From the NCBI RefSeq assembly GCF_002149925.1, contig NZ_MSLT01000002.1, positions 1 through 64,000 on the forward strand: DNA of 64,000 bases, in the 5' to 3' direction. Origin of the DNA: Thioflexithrix psekupsensis. GTDB taxonomy: Bacteria; Pseudomonadota; Gammaproteobacteria; Beggiatoales; Beggiatoaceae. The position numbers and the translations under genes are program-made. How positions within the stretch are numbered: the stretch's first letter is position 1; each line of letters begins with the position of its first letter. Below the pieces are notes generated by a model. It worked only from the letters and a program-made list of their open reading frames with translations, had not been told where the DNA came from and ran no database searches. This document shows, piece by piece, positions 47,697-56,363 of the stretch.

Positions 47697-49232
47697 TTAC
47701 TGCACCAACACACTCACCCAATGTTCTAAATGAAACACATACTGAGCTTTGTCTTTCAAACGATAACCGAATAATAAGCGCGTCCAACCCAAATGCGGAA
47801 AAGTTCCCCGATAAATATCAAGCACCTCATGGGCGCGTAAAACCGTATTGGCTTGAAATGCTTGAATTGCAGCCAAACCCATTTCCGGCTGCCATATCGG
47901 CAATCCTTGTGGAGTCACCATATAAATCGTGCTTGCCTGAGTGGCGAGGGGAGGAGGCGTATGGGCAAGCAGCACAAAAACATCAGCCATTTGTCCCACA
48001 TCTTGCGGATCAACACTGAGTAAGGCTTGAAAATGCACACTTGCGGCCGTCGAACTGATGACACTCTCTTGTAAAAAACTGCCGCCGTTCACCGAAACCC
48101 CGCCCGCAAAAACAGTGCGCGTGCCATGCGCTAAAACAGATAACGCCTCATCCGTCACCGTACCAAATCCCAAACTGGGTAAACCCGGCAATGCGCTTTG
48201 CACCACTAAGGTCATGCCACTGTTGGCAGGACGGTTGGGTAAATTGGCTTGAATGCGGTAAGTGCCTAATACGTCGGGCGCGGTAAATTGCGTGCTGACC
48301 TGACCTTGGGCATTGCTAATGGCAGTGGTGCGGGTTAAGCCCGTAGTAGTCGTGATTCCAGAGGGAGTCACCACCGAAAAGTGAACCGTTTGCCCTTCTT
48401 GCGTGATAGGCACATTGCCAAAAACATCTTGTAAAACAAAAATAAACGGTTCAGATAAACGCCCCGCATTTAACGATTGCTGTTCTCCAGCCACAGGAGC
48501 TAACACACTGGCTTCCATTGGCAAGACAGTAATCCCCAGAGAAGCAGTAAAATCTAACGCGGTGCGAGCGTGCGCTGAAACCGTCCATTTTCCAGCACGA
48601 GTGGTAGAGACTAAGGTTTGCACTTGTCCTTGTTCATTGGTCGTGCCGCTTACAATTAACAAACCATCTCCCACCGTGCCATTGCTATCGTGCAGTTCAA
48701 AACGCACATCAATCAGTGTTCGCGGCAAGCCACCGTTATCTAAAAAACGAAAAATAATAGGCTGCGCGGTTTGTCCTACATTGACGGTTTGACACTGCCC
48801 TTGAGTGACAAAAAGACTGTTGTGCTGTTCTACGATAAGGGGAATCGTTAAACGCACCGCCGGTTCATCTGCAATCCACGCGTCTACGGTATGAATACCC
48901 GCAGTCACCAACGGCGAAGCGGCATTGAGCCGAACATGTACTATGCCTTGGGCATCACTCACGCCGCCGTCTAACACATCCAACACGGCAACATTGACCG
49001 CTTCACAGGCCGTATTGGTCAAAGAAAATCCCAACTTAACCCCAGCACGAATTCCCCCTTGCGCATCATTGACCCGAATCATTAAAAATTCGGACATCGC
49101 GCCTTTTAACACCGTGCCTGATGTGCTGTCTACGCGGGTTAAAGTGGCGAAACTGAACCCACTATAACTCACCATCGCCAGTAATAGACTGAATTGAATA
49201 TAAAATTTTATTTGTAGCTGAAAATGACGCAT
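47697..49232 (-). CDS. Secreted protein with bacterial Ig-like (Big-1-type) domains
   Basis: 511 aa. A signal peptide (FSLLLAMVSYSGFSFA) is followed by at least three beta-sandwich repeats of about 100 residues. Each has a 'G.. V..F....... G...... T...G.. ' pattern: DAQGIVHVRLNAASPLVTAG, NEQGQVQTLVSTTRAGKWTV, NAQGQVSTQFTAPDVLGTYR. These are the invasin-like Ig fold used in adhesins and surface proteins. The C-terminal third (VFVLLAHTPP, IYMVTPQGLPIWQP) resembles a domain seen in other Thiotrichales exported proteins, but I cannot name it. No sorting or autotransporter domain is visible. Confidence 0.75.
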   Translation of the reverse strand: MRHFQLQIKFYIQFSLLLAMVSYSGFSFATLTRVDSTSGTVLKGAMSEFLMIRVNDAQGGIRAGVKLGFSLTNTACEAVNVAVLDVLDGGVSDAQGIVHVRLNAASPLVTAGIHTVDAWIADEPAVRLTIPLIVEQHNSLFVTQGQCQTVNVGQTAQPIIFRFLDNGGLPRTLIDVRFELHDSNGTVGDGLLIVSGTTNEQGQVQTLVSTTRAGKWTVSAHARTALDFTASLGITVLPMEASVLAPVAGEQQSLNAGRLSEPFIFVLQDVFGNVPITQEGQTVHFSVVTPSGITTTTGLTRTTAISNAQGQVSTQFTAPDVLGTYRIQANLPNRPANSGMTLVVQSALPGLPSLGFGTVTDEALSVLAHGTRTVFAGGVSVNGGSFLQESVISSTAASVHFQALLSVDPQDVGQMADVFVLLAHTPPPLATQASTIYMVTPQGLPIWQPEMGLAAIQAFQANTVLRAHEVLDIYRGTFPHLGWTRLLFGYRLKDKAQYVFHLEHWVSVLVQ

Positions 49233-49466
49233 CGCCGTTCTGCCCCTTAAAAGAAATCAAAATTTAATTCCTGCTAACATAGCAATAAATACAACACTTG
49301 TCACAACTTGATTTAACTTTTGAAGATCGTTACATTGTGTGGAGCTAACCACCCGATCAGTGTTTTACACACGCTGGACTGACTTAAAAATGATAACAAT
49401 AGATGGGCTACCCTAAATAAAATGACAAAATGTGTGTTTGAATGCACTTAAATAGCGGAGGTTATT

Positions 49467-49811
49467 ATGCCCTATGAATTGAATGGTAAAACCATCGAAA
49501 CAGATGCGAATGGTTTTTTATTAAACTTAGACGATTGGAGTGAAGAATTAGCCCCAATCATTGCGCAAGCAGAAGATGTTCCCGAATTAACGGAAAAACA
49601 TTGGGATGTGATCAATTACTTGCGTGATCAGTATATTAACAATGGTGGAAATCAGCCCAATATGCGTAATTTGGTGAAAGCCATGAAAGAAGTTTGGGAT
49701 GACAGCAGTCTTGAAGCCAAAGCCCTTTATGCTTTATTTCCACACAATCCCGATAAAGAAGCCAGTAAAATTGGTGGCTTACCCGACACCAAACGCAAAG
49801 GTGGTTATTAA
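49467..49811 (+). CDS. DsrC/TusE-family protein lacking all cysteines (RspA-like)
   Basis: 114 aa. The fold-defining blocks of DsrC/TusE are present: DANGFLLNLDDWSEELAP, LTEKHWDVINYLRDQY, PNMRNLVKAMKE and the C-terminal ALFPHNPDKEASKIGGLP. In DsrC the C-terminal arm carries two redox cysteines and in TusE one. This protein has no cysteine anywhere; its tail reads LPDTKRKGGY. It therefore cannot carry persulfide or trisulfide and belongs with the cysteine-free members proposed to be regulatory (RspA). GGAGG precedes the ATG. Family presence fits a sulfur-metabolising host. Confidence 0.9.
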   Translation: MPYELNGKTIETDANGFLLNLDDWSEELAPIIAQAEDVPELTEKHWDVINYLRDQYINNGGNQPNMRNLVKAMKEVWDDSSLEAKALYALFPHNPDKEASKIGGLPDTKRKGGY

Positions 49812-49857
49812 ACCGAATCAATACGTGATTAATACGTAAAGGTAATGGATTCATTCG

Positions 49858-49894
49858 ATGATAACACGCCATTTTGGGTGTTATCATTTTTTTT
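49858..49894 (+). terminator. Terminator after DsrC-like gene
   Basis: ATGATAACAC (49858-49867) pairs with GTGTTATCAT (49878-49887), followed by a run of T residues. Confidence 0.88.
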
Positions 49895-49919
49895 ATGTTG
49901 ACCGACAGAGAAATCTATC

Positions 49920-50228
49920 ATGCAAATATCTGAAGATCGTCCAGAGAACAATCAAGTTTCCGTGTGGCAGCGACATGTGGGACAATTAAGCACGTGGCAA
50001 CGTGGGTTATTTTTGCTGTTATTTGTGGTGATTTATTTTTTCCTGCGTTTTATTATTGCGGGAATTGCTTTTTTTCAATTTGTTACTTTGTTGATAACGG
50101 GCGAGATTAATCAGCGTTTACAGTTATTTTCTCAAGGACTTTGCACGTATAGTTATCAAGTGGCACGCTATTTAACTTTTACCACCGAAGATAAGCCTTT
50201 TCCTTTCAGCCATTGGCCTCAAGATTAG
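49920..50228 (+). CDS. DUF4389 membrane protein
   Basis: 102 aa. One or two membrane helices (GLFLLLFVVIYFFLRFII, AFFQFVTLLI), then the conserved TGEINQRLQLFSQGL and, at the end, EDKPFPFSHWP, the DUF4389 signature. Function unknown; it often accompanies sulfur-metabolism or cell-envelope genes in Gammaproteobacteria. It follows the DsrC-like gene but after its terminator, so it likely has its own promoter. Confidence 0.85.
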   Translation: MQISEDRPENNQVSVWQRHVGQLSTWQRGLFLLLFVVIYFFLRFIIAGIAFFQFVTLLITGEINQRLQLFSQGLCTYSYQVARYLTFTTEDKPFPFSHWPQD

Positions 50229-51138
50229 AAGATAAGACTTAGCGCGTTTTACGGTTTCATTCTTAGAATAATACATTATTAAAAATAATTATTTTCTCAC
50301 TCGCATTTTTGCTTTTTTTTTGCTATAGATAGAAAATACCGCGCCAGATATTAAAATTCAATATCTCGCAAATTCACCAAAGGAGTCCCCATGCGTTACA
50401 TCCCCTTAACTCAGGGAGCGGGCTTTATTCTGCTCTGTTTCCACCTTTTATTTTCTCCCGTACAGGCTAAAGAGACACTTAACCTCTATATTTTTCCTTA
50501 TTTAACGGCACAACAATTGTTAGAAAAATTCACGCCTTTAACTGATTATTTAACCGAAAAAACAGGGATTGAAATTCATCCGATTATCAGTCAAAGTTAT
50601 GAACAACATGTTCAAGAATTGGGTGAAGATAAAATTGATATTGCTTATATTGGTTCTATTCCCTATGTTAAATTAATAGAAAAATATGGGGAAAAACCCT
50701 TATTGGTGCGTTTAGAAACCGCAGGAACACCGACTTTTCGCGGCGCGATTGTGGTGCATAAAGATTCGCCTATTCAGCAAATTAAAGAGGTGATTAATAA
50801 ACGTTTTGCTTTTGGCGCGCAAGGTTCAACCATGAGCCATTTAATGCAAGATTATTTGTTGCGCGAATCAGGAGTTACGCTTGAACAATTGGCGTGGCAT
50901 GAATTTCTAGGCAGCCATGATAATGTGGCTTTGGGCGTATTAATGGGAGAATTCGATGCAGGTGCGGTCATTGAAGATATTGTTTATAAATATCAAGAGC
51001 GTGGATTACGGGTATTGGCGTGGACTCCTGAAATTTCTGAACATCTGCTATTAACGCGCCGCGATTTGCCTACCGCGCAAATTGAAGCCCTACGCAACGC
51101 TTTATTGACCATCACTGAACACCCCCAAGCCCCAACTA

Positions 51139-52269
51139 TACCAATTTTTTCAGAGTCGTATAATAATACTTTTTAAATAGGAGAGAATAATGAACAAGAG
51201 ATATGAAGATTTAGAAGAGTTAATGTCAACAGGTGAAGCGAGAGAAGTGAAGCGAGCGATGGCAGTAAGAATGTCTTTGCTTGGTTTTGTGCGTGCGGAA
51301 GCGGCTTTAGCGTGTTGTGTCAGTGTGCAATTTGTGGATAAATGGAAAGCCATTTATTTAGCGTCAGGGGTGGAAGGATTAAAGTTAGCGTATAAAGGCT
51401 CGCCAGGGTATTTAAAGCCGCGTGAACGAGAAGATGTGATTAATTGGATACAAGAAAAGAAGACAATAACAATAGAGGAACTAAAGAGATACTTAAAAGA
51501 GGAGTATGATGTTTTCTATTCTTCAAATACTTCTTATACTAAATTATTAGAAGAAGCGAATTTAAGTTATAAGAAGACACACAAAGAGAATTCGGCAAAA
51601 GATGAGGTAAAAGTAGAAGCTAAAAAAAAAGAGATTAAGGATTTAATAGATAAGGAGCGTGAACAGATAGAAAGTGGAGAGGTAATGTACTGGATGCAAG
51701 ACGAAAGCCATCAGTTGTGGGGAGATATTTGTGGTTATGTTTGGTCGAAAAAAGGAGAAAGAACGTCAATAAAGATGAGTAATTATCGCACTTCTCAAAC
51801 GTGGTATGGAGCGGTGAATATTTATACGGGAGAATTTATTTTAGATAGGGCAAAGAAAGCTGATACAAAATATACGATAGACTTTATTAACTGGCTCATT
51901 TACAGATATAAAGAAGCCCGTCATGTGATTATTTGGGATGGTGCAAGTTATCATCGTTCTGAAGGTTTAAGAACTTATTTAGAGAAATTAAATGGGGGAC
52001 TTCCAGAATCAGAATGGAAAGTTCGTTTATTAAGATTTGCGCCCAATGCCCCAGAGCAAAATCCAGTCGAGGATATTTGGCTTCAAGGTAAGAATTGGGT
52101 CAGAAAGAATTTTCATCGTCTATCAAGCTTTAAAGAAGTCACTAGTATGTTTGAGACCTTTTTGTCAGGTAAAGTGTTTAAGTTTAATAAAATTAAACAG
52201 TATCTTATACCTAATATCTAGCTAGATATTAGAACTTAATTTGTTTTTATATCTCACATAATTTTGGTA
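51139..52269 (+). mobile_element. IS630-family element copy 4 (1131 bp)
   Basis: TACCAATTTTTTCAGAG at 51139 to ATAATTTTGGTA at 52269; TA duplications 51137-51138 and 52270-52271. Inserted near the 3' end of the first binding-protein gene. Confidence 0.95.
51190..52221 (+). CDS. IS630-family transposase, copy 4
   Basis: 343 aa, identical in protein to the other copies; DDE residues intact. Its terminal palindrome AATATCTAGCTAGATATT matches copy 3, and one base after it (AGAACTT against AAAACTT) is private to this copy. Confidence 0.95.
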   Translation: MNKRYEDLEELMSTGEAREVKRAMAVRMSLLGFVRAEAALACCVSVQFVDKWKAIYLASGVEGLKLAYKGSPGYLKPREREDVINWIQEKKTITIEELKRYLKEEYDVFYSSNTSYTKLLEEANLSYKKTHKENSAKDEVKVEAKKKEIKDLIDKEREQIESGEVMYWMQDESHQLWGDICGYVWSKKGERTSIKMSNYRTSQTWYGAVNIYTGEFILDRAKKADTKYTIDFINWLIYRYKEARHVIIWDGASYHRSEGLRTYLEKLNGGLPESEWKVRLLRFAPNAPEQNPVEDIWLQGKNWVRKNFHRLSSFKEVTSMFETFLSGKVFKFNKIKQYLIPNI

Positions 52270-52387
52270 TATTTTAAGCGCAATTAGAGCCAATTTAACC
52301 AATTTCGTTCCTGTGCTTGATTCGGATTATGATGGTTTGCGGGAAATTGTGCGTAAATTAGAGCAGTAATTTTTTAGGTGAATGAAC

Positions 52388-53218
52388 ATGAAAAAAATAA
52401 ATTTTCTGAGTCTATTTCTTTTAATATGGCTTCCTTCACAGGTTATTGCAGAAAAGTTGCGTTTAACCATTCACCCTTATTTAACCGCACAAGAACTGAT
52501 GACTAAATTTATGCCTTTGGTGGATTATTTAACGGTTGAAACAGGTTTAGATATTGAACTGATGATCAGTGCAGATTATGAACAACATGTTGAGCAATTA
52601 GGAAAAAATCAAATTGATGTGGCTTATGTAGGCCCGTTCCTTTATGTTAAATTGATTCGTGATTATGGAGAAAAACCGCTATTGGCGCGTTTAGAAATCA
52701 ATGGACGGCCAACCTTTCGCGGTGCCATTGTCACAGGTCAAAGCCGCGAAAAAATTGGACAATTAAGTCACTTAATCGGCAAACGTTTTGCGTTTGGATC
52801 AAAAGAATCAACAATGGGCTATTTAGTGCCATATTATTTACTAAAACAAGAGGGAATAGATTTAGAACAATTGGCTTATTATGAATTTTTAGGCAGCCAT
52901 GATAATGTGGCAATGAGCGTACTAATGGGCGAATTTGATGCGGGTGCGGTCATGGAAGATATTTTTTATAAATATCAGGAAAAAGGCTTAAATTTACTTG
53001 CGTTAACTCCAGAAATTTCTGAACATTTATTTGCAACGCGCAGTGATTTACCCCAAGAACAGATTGAAAAACTGCGTCAGGCTTTGCTTTCCATTCTACA
53101 GCACCCCGATTCAAAAACTGTTTTAGCGGCAATAAAAAGTAATCTTACCAATTTTGTTCCCGTCACCGATTCAGATTATGACAGTTTACGAATCATCATG
53201 AATCACATGGAACAATAA
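52388..53218 (+). CDS. PhnD-type ABC substrate-binding protein, intact paralogue
   Basis: 276 aa from ATG 52388, favoured over ATG 52382 since AGG then has a nine-base spacing. Signal peptide FLSLFLLIWLPSQVIA. Strong similarity to the disrupted gene upstream (HPYLTAQELMTKFMPL, DVAYVGPFLYVKLI, GSHDNVAMSVLMGEFDAGAV). It would deliver a small ligand to the permease/ATPase pair downstream; the ligand is not predictable, and the pairing of PhnD-type proteins with SsuC/TauC-type permeases is uncommon. The stop overlaps the start of the next gene (TAATG). Confidence 0.88.
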   Translation: MKKINFLSLFLLIWLPSQVIAEKLRLTIHPYLTAQELMTKFMPLVDYLTVETGLDIELMISADYEQHVEQLGKNQIDVAYVGPFLYVKLIRDYGEKPLLARLEINGRPTFRGAIVTGQSREKIGQLSHLIGKRFAFGSKESTMGYLVPYYLLKQEGIDLEQLAYYEFLGSHDNVAMSVLMGEFDAGAVMEDIFYKYQEKGLNLLALTPEISEHLFATRSDLPQEQIEKLRQALLSILQHPDSKTVLAAIKSNLTNFVPVTDSDYDSLRIIMNHMEQ

Positions 53219-54630
53219 TGAATTTTTTACCCCCCATAAAGTCAATAATGATGAAAAGATTTAAGAAACATATTATGGCATTAAGCAACAAACAAATAAA
53301 ATACCGTTTATTGATTAGTTTTCTTGTCATTTTCGGTGTTTTTGCTTTTTTACTCAGTTACTTTATCAGCAAACAACAACGTGATTTATTGCTAGAAGAT
53401 CAACGCTATCGTGCGATTTTAGAATTGGATTTGATCAGCGAATTTATTGCAGAATCTTTTTTAAAACGCAATTATGCTCAACTCAGTCAATTTTTAAATC
53501 GCTGGGGAGAACAGCGAGATTACATTGTGTTATTAAAAGCAAATTTACCCAATGGCTTTAATTTAGTGAATTACCAACGTTCTCAAGAAGCTAAGAATTT
53601 TCTGGAAATGGAAAAACAAGTGGAATTTGCCAGCGATAAAATATTGCATTTGCAAATTACCATGGATCTGTTTCATACTGAGGAAGTGATTGAAGAGTTA
53701 AATGAACAATTGGCTTTATTGTTTACAGGAATTATTGCTGCGTTAGGATTTATTTTGTGGTTTACATTAAACCGTTTTGCGATTAATCCGATGCGGCAAG
53801 AAATTGAACACCAAGCCGCGACATTAACCAATGTTCAAACCGAAAATTTACGCATGAGTACCGAGCTAGACATTACACGCCGCTTGCAAACGATGCTATT
53901 GCCAAGCCATCGAGAATTGGCGGAAATTAAAGATTTAGATATTGCTTGTTTTATGCAGCCCGCCAGCGAAGTGGGGGGTGATTATTACGATGTACTATTA
54001 GACCCCAATCAAAAATGGATTAAAATTGGTATTGGCGATGTCACAGGGCATGGATTAGAAAGTGGCGTGTTAGTGTTAATGGTACAAATGGCCGTGCGTA
54101 CTTTATTGGTTGATGGCGTGCGTGATCCAGCCCGCTTTTTAAGCATTTTAAATCGGGCTGTTTTTGATAATATTCAACGCATGGATTCGGATAAAAATTT
54201 AACTTTATCACTGATTGATTATGCTGATGGTAAAATTCAAATTAGCGGCCAACATGAGGATGTTTTATTGATTCGTAAAGGCGGCCAATTAGAGCGAATT
54301 GATACTTTTGATTTAGGTTTTATGGTTGGTTTACAACCTGATATTAGCCATTTTATTTCTAAAATTGAATTTGATTTAAACCCCGGTGATGGATTAGTGC
54401 TTTATACCGATGGCATTACCGAAGCGCGTAATGTAAAAAAACAAATGTATGGTTTAAATCGTTTATGCGATGTCGTGAGTCGTCATTGGCATTGTTCGGC
54501 GCAAGCCATTCAAGAAGCCATTTTATTAGATTTAGGGCAACATATCGGGAAACAACCCGTATTTGATGACGTCACTTTAATGGTAATCAAATCCAGAGAA
54601 GAAATCAACTCAGACGCAGTGACCTGTTAG
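53218..54630 (+). CDS. Membrane-bound SpoIIE/PP2C-type protein phosphatase
   Basis: 470 aa. Two membrane helices (residues ~29-48 and ~160-182) flank an extracytoplasmic sensor of about 110 residues. Then comes a coiled linker (VQTENLRMSTELDITRRLQT) and a SpoIIE/RsbU-type phosphatase domain with metal-binding motifs EVGGDYYDV, GIGDVTGHG, LYTDGITEA and FDDVTLMVI. Such enzymes dephosphorylate anti-sigma-antagonist proteins, so this would couple ligand sensing to a partner switch. TAATG overlap with the binding-protein gene suggests that binding-protein state is its input. No anti-sigma or STAS gene is adjacent. Confidence 0.9.
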   Translation: MNFLPPIKSIMMKRFKKHIMALSNKQIKYRLLISFLVIFGVFAFLLSYFISKQQRDLLLEDQRYRAILELDLISEFIAESFLKRNYAQLSQFLNRWGEQRDYIVLLKANLPNGFNLVNYQRSQEAKNFLEMEKQVEFASDKILHLQITMDLFHTEEVIEELNEQLALLFTGIIAALGFILWFTLNRFAINPMRQEIEHQAATLTNVQTENLRMSTELDITRRLQTMLLPSHRELAEIKDLDIACFMQPASEVGGDYYDVLLDPNQKWIKIGIGDVTGHGLESGVLVLMVQMAVRTLLVDGVRDPARFLSILNRAVFDNIQRMDSDKNLTLSLIDYADGKIQISGQHEDVLLIRKGGQLERIDTFDLGFMVGLQPDISHFISKIEFDLNPGDGLVLYTDGITEARNVKKQMYGLNRLCDVVSRHWHCSAQAIQEAILLDLGQHIGKQPVFDDVTLMVIKSREEINSDAVTC

Positions 54631-54662
54631 TTTTTATCAGTCAAGTTAATAATGGATAGGGC

Positions 54663-55427
54663 ATGTTTTTTTTAAAAAAAGGATTATTAAAATTATTACC
54701 GTTTTTATATGCAGTGACGGTGATTGTTATTGTCTGGCAATTGGTGATTATTTTTAATAAACCACATCCTTCTATTTTGCCCACACCTTGGGCGACCGCT
54801 AATAATTTTTGGCAATTGGTCGAAAATGGTTTGTTATGGATGCACACTATGGCCAGTTTAAGCCGTGTGGTGTCAGCTTGGTTATTATCGGCCTGTATCG
54901 CCATTCCGTTGGGATTAGTGATGGGGCGTTCGGTTTTATTAGAAAAACTGATCGATCCTTTTATTGAATTATTTCGTCCTATTTCACCTTTGGCGTGGAT
55001 TCCACTGGCTATTTTGTGGTTTGGGATTGGTGAGGGAGGGAAAATATTTGTGGTCTTTATTGGTACATTTTTCCCTATTTTACTCAGCACGATTGCTGGC
55101 GTAAAAAGCATTGATCCCGTATTAATTCATGCGGGGCGTGTTTTAGGCTGTCAATCTCGCTTTTCTTTATTTTATAGAGTTATTTTACCCGCTTCTATGC
55201 CGGGCATTATGGTGGGATTGCGCATTTCTTTTGGCACGGGATGGGCAGCAATTATTGCCGCAGAATTGGTGGCGGCACGTTCTGGATTGGGTTATTTAAT
55301 TGCGAATGGAATGGAAATTTTACGTGCTGATCATGTGTTAGTGGGGATGATTATGATTGGATTATTAGGCGTTTGTTTTGATGTTTTTTTTCGCTTGATT
55401 GATCGCCGTGTCACATGGAAAATATAG
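54663..55427 (+). CDS. ABC transporter permease (SsuC/TauC/NrtB type)
   Basis: 254 aa with six predicted helices. Contains the family start IIFNKPHPSILPTPWAT and the EAA-type cytoplasmic loop around HAGRVLGCQSRFSLFYRVIL with PASMPGIMVGLRIS, characteristic of the sulfonate/taurine/nitrate/thiamine-precursor permease family. Works with the overlapping ATPase gene and presumably with the two PhnD-type binding proteins upstream. Substrate unknown. Confidence 0.92.
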   Translation: MFFLKKGLLKLLPFLYAVTVIVIVWQLVIIFNKPHPSILPTPWATANNFWQLVENGLLWMHTMASLSRVVSAWLLSACIAIPLGLVMGRSVLLEKLIDPFIELFRPISPLAWIPLAILWFGIGEGGKIFVVFIGTFFPILLSTIAGVKSIDPVLIHAGRVLGCQSRFSLFYRVILPASMPGIMVGLRISFGTGWAAIIAAELVAARSGLGYLIANGMEILRADHVLVGMIMIGLLGVCFDVFFRLIDRRVTWKI

Positions 55428-56215
55428 TGATGACAGAAACATTTCCTTTATCCACTCGTCGCTTGAATAAAACTTATTATTCTGATTCGGGTGAAACGGT
55501 TGTTGCCTTAGAAGAAATTAATTTAAATATTGAAACGGGCGAATTTGTGGTTATTGTTGGCCCTTCGGGTTGTGGTAAAAGTACCTTATTAAATATATTA
55601 GCTGGATTAGAACCCGCTACCAACGGCGAAGTATTGGCTTATCATCAACCCATTACCCAACCTAATATTGAACGCAGTATGGTGTTTCAAAACTATGCGT
55701 TATTTCCGTGGTTATCGGTGCGCGGTAATGTGGAATTCGGTTTAGAACGGCGTGGCATTTCACGACAATTACGCCGAAAAATAGCAGAGAATTATTTAAA
55801 TTTAGTGGGTTTAATAGACTTTGCAGATAAACGTATTCACGAATTGTCGGGCGGCATGAAACAACGGGTGGCGATTGCGCGAGCATTTGCGGTTGATCCG
55901 CAGGTGATCTTAATGGACGAACCTTTTGGCGCATTAGACGCATTAACACGACGCTTTTTACAAGGCGAATTATTGCGCATTTGGCGCACTGATCGTAAAA
56001 CGATTGTGTTTATTACCCATTCTGTTCCCGAAGCCATTTATTTAGCCACTCGTATTATTGTAATGACGGCACGCCCCGGACGAATTAAAACTCAAGTCAT
56101 TCCCAATCTTCCCCATCCACGCGAAACCACGTCAGAAGCCTTTCGAGAATTGGAACATGATTTGTATTTGGCATTAGATGAAGAACTGGCACGCGGTTTT
56201 AATTTTAGTGAATAA
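55415..56215 (+). CDS. ABC transporter ATP-binding protein (SsuB/TauB type)
   Basis: 266 aa (or 261 from ATG 55430). Walker A GPSGCGKST, Q-loop VFQNYALFPWL, signature LSGGMKQRVAIARAFA, Walker B VILMDEPFGALD and H-loop FITHSVPEA are all intact. Energises the permease encoded immediately upstream; the genes overlap by 13 bp. Last gene of the binding protein - phosphatase - permease - ATPase operon. Confidence 0.95.
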   Translation: MENIVMTETFPLSTRRLNKTYYSDSGETVVALEEINLNIETGEFVVIVGPSGCGKSTLLNILAGLEPATNGEVLAYHQPITQPNIERSMVFQNYALFPWLSVRGNVEFGLERRGISRQLRRKIAENYLNLVGLIDFADKRIHELSGGMKQRVAIARAFAVDPQVILMDEPFGALDALTRRFLQGELLRIWRTDRKTIVFITHSVPEAIYLATRIIVMTARPGRIKTQVIPNLPHPRETTSEAFRELEHDLYLALDEELARGFNFSE

Positions 56216-56363
56216 CAAATTGAAATTAAACATTGCCTATACAATAAAATCGATTATACTTAGCGTCTTAGCTTATTCCAAGCACGGATGATGAATGATG
56301 AAAGCATCTGTCAAGTAAGCGAAGTCGCCATCTATTATCCACCTAATTCGAGGTACATCACGA

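Larger units (their letters stand above)
50391..52369 (+). pseudogene. PhnD-type ABC substrate-binding protein, split by IS630 copy 4
   Basis: Joining 50391-51138 to 52272-52369 gives 282 codons, close to the 278 of the downstream paralogue. The N-terminus has a signal peptide (LLCFHLLFSPVQA). The body reads YIFPYLTAQQLLEKFTPL, DYLTEKTGIEI, IDIAYIGSIPYVKLI, PTFRGAIVVHKDSPI and GSHDNVALGVLMGEFDAGAV, typical of phosphonate/phosphate-type (PhnD) periplasmic binding proteins. IS630 interrupts HPQAPT|ILSAIRANLTNFVPV. Excision of element plus one TA restores the frame exactly and aligns with the paralogue's KTVLAAIKSNLTNFVPV. The truncated product lacks the last ~33 residues. Confidence 0.9.
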
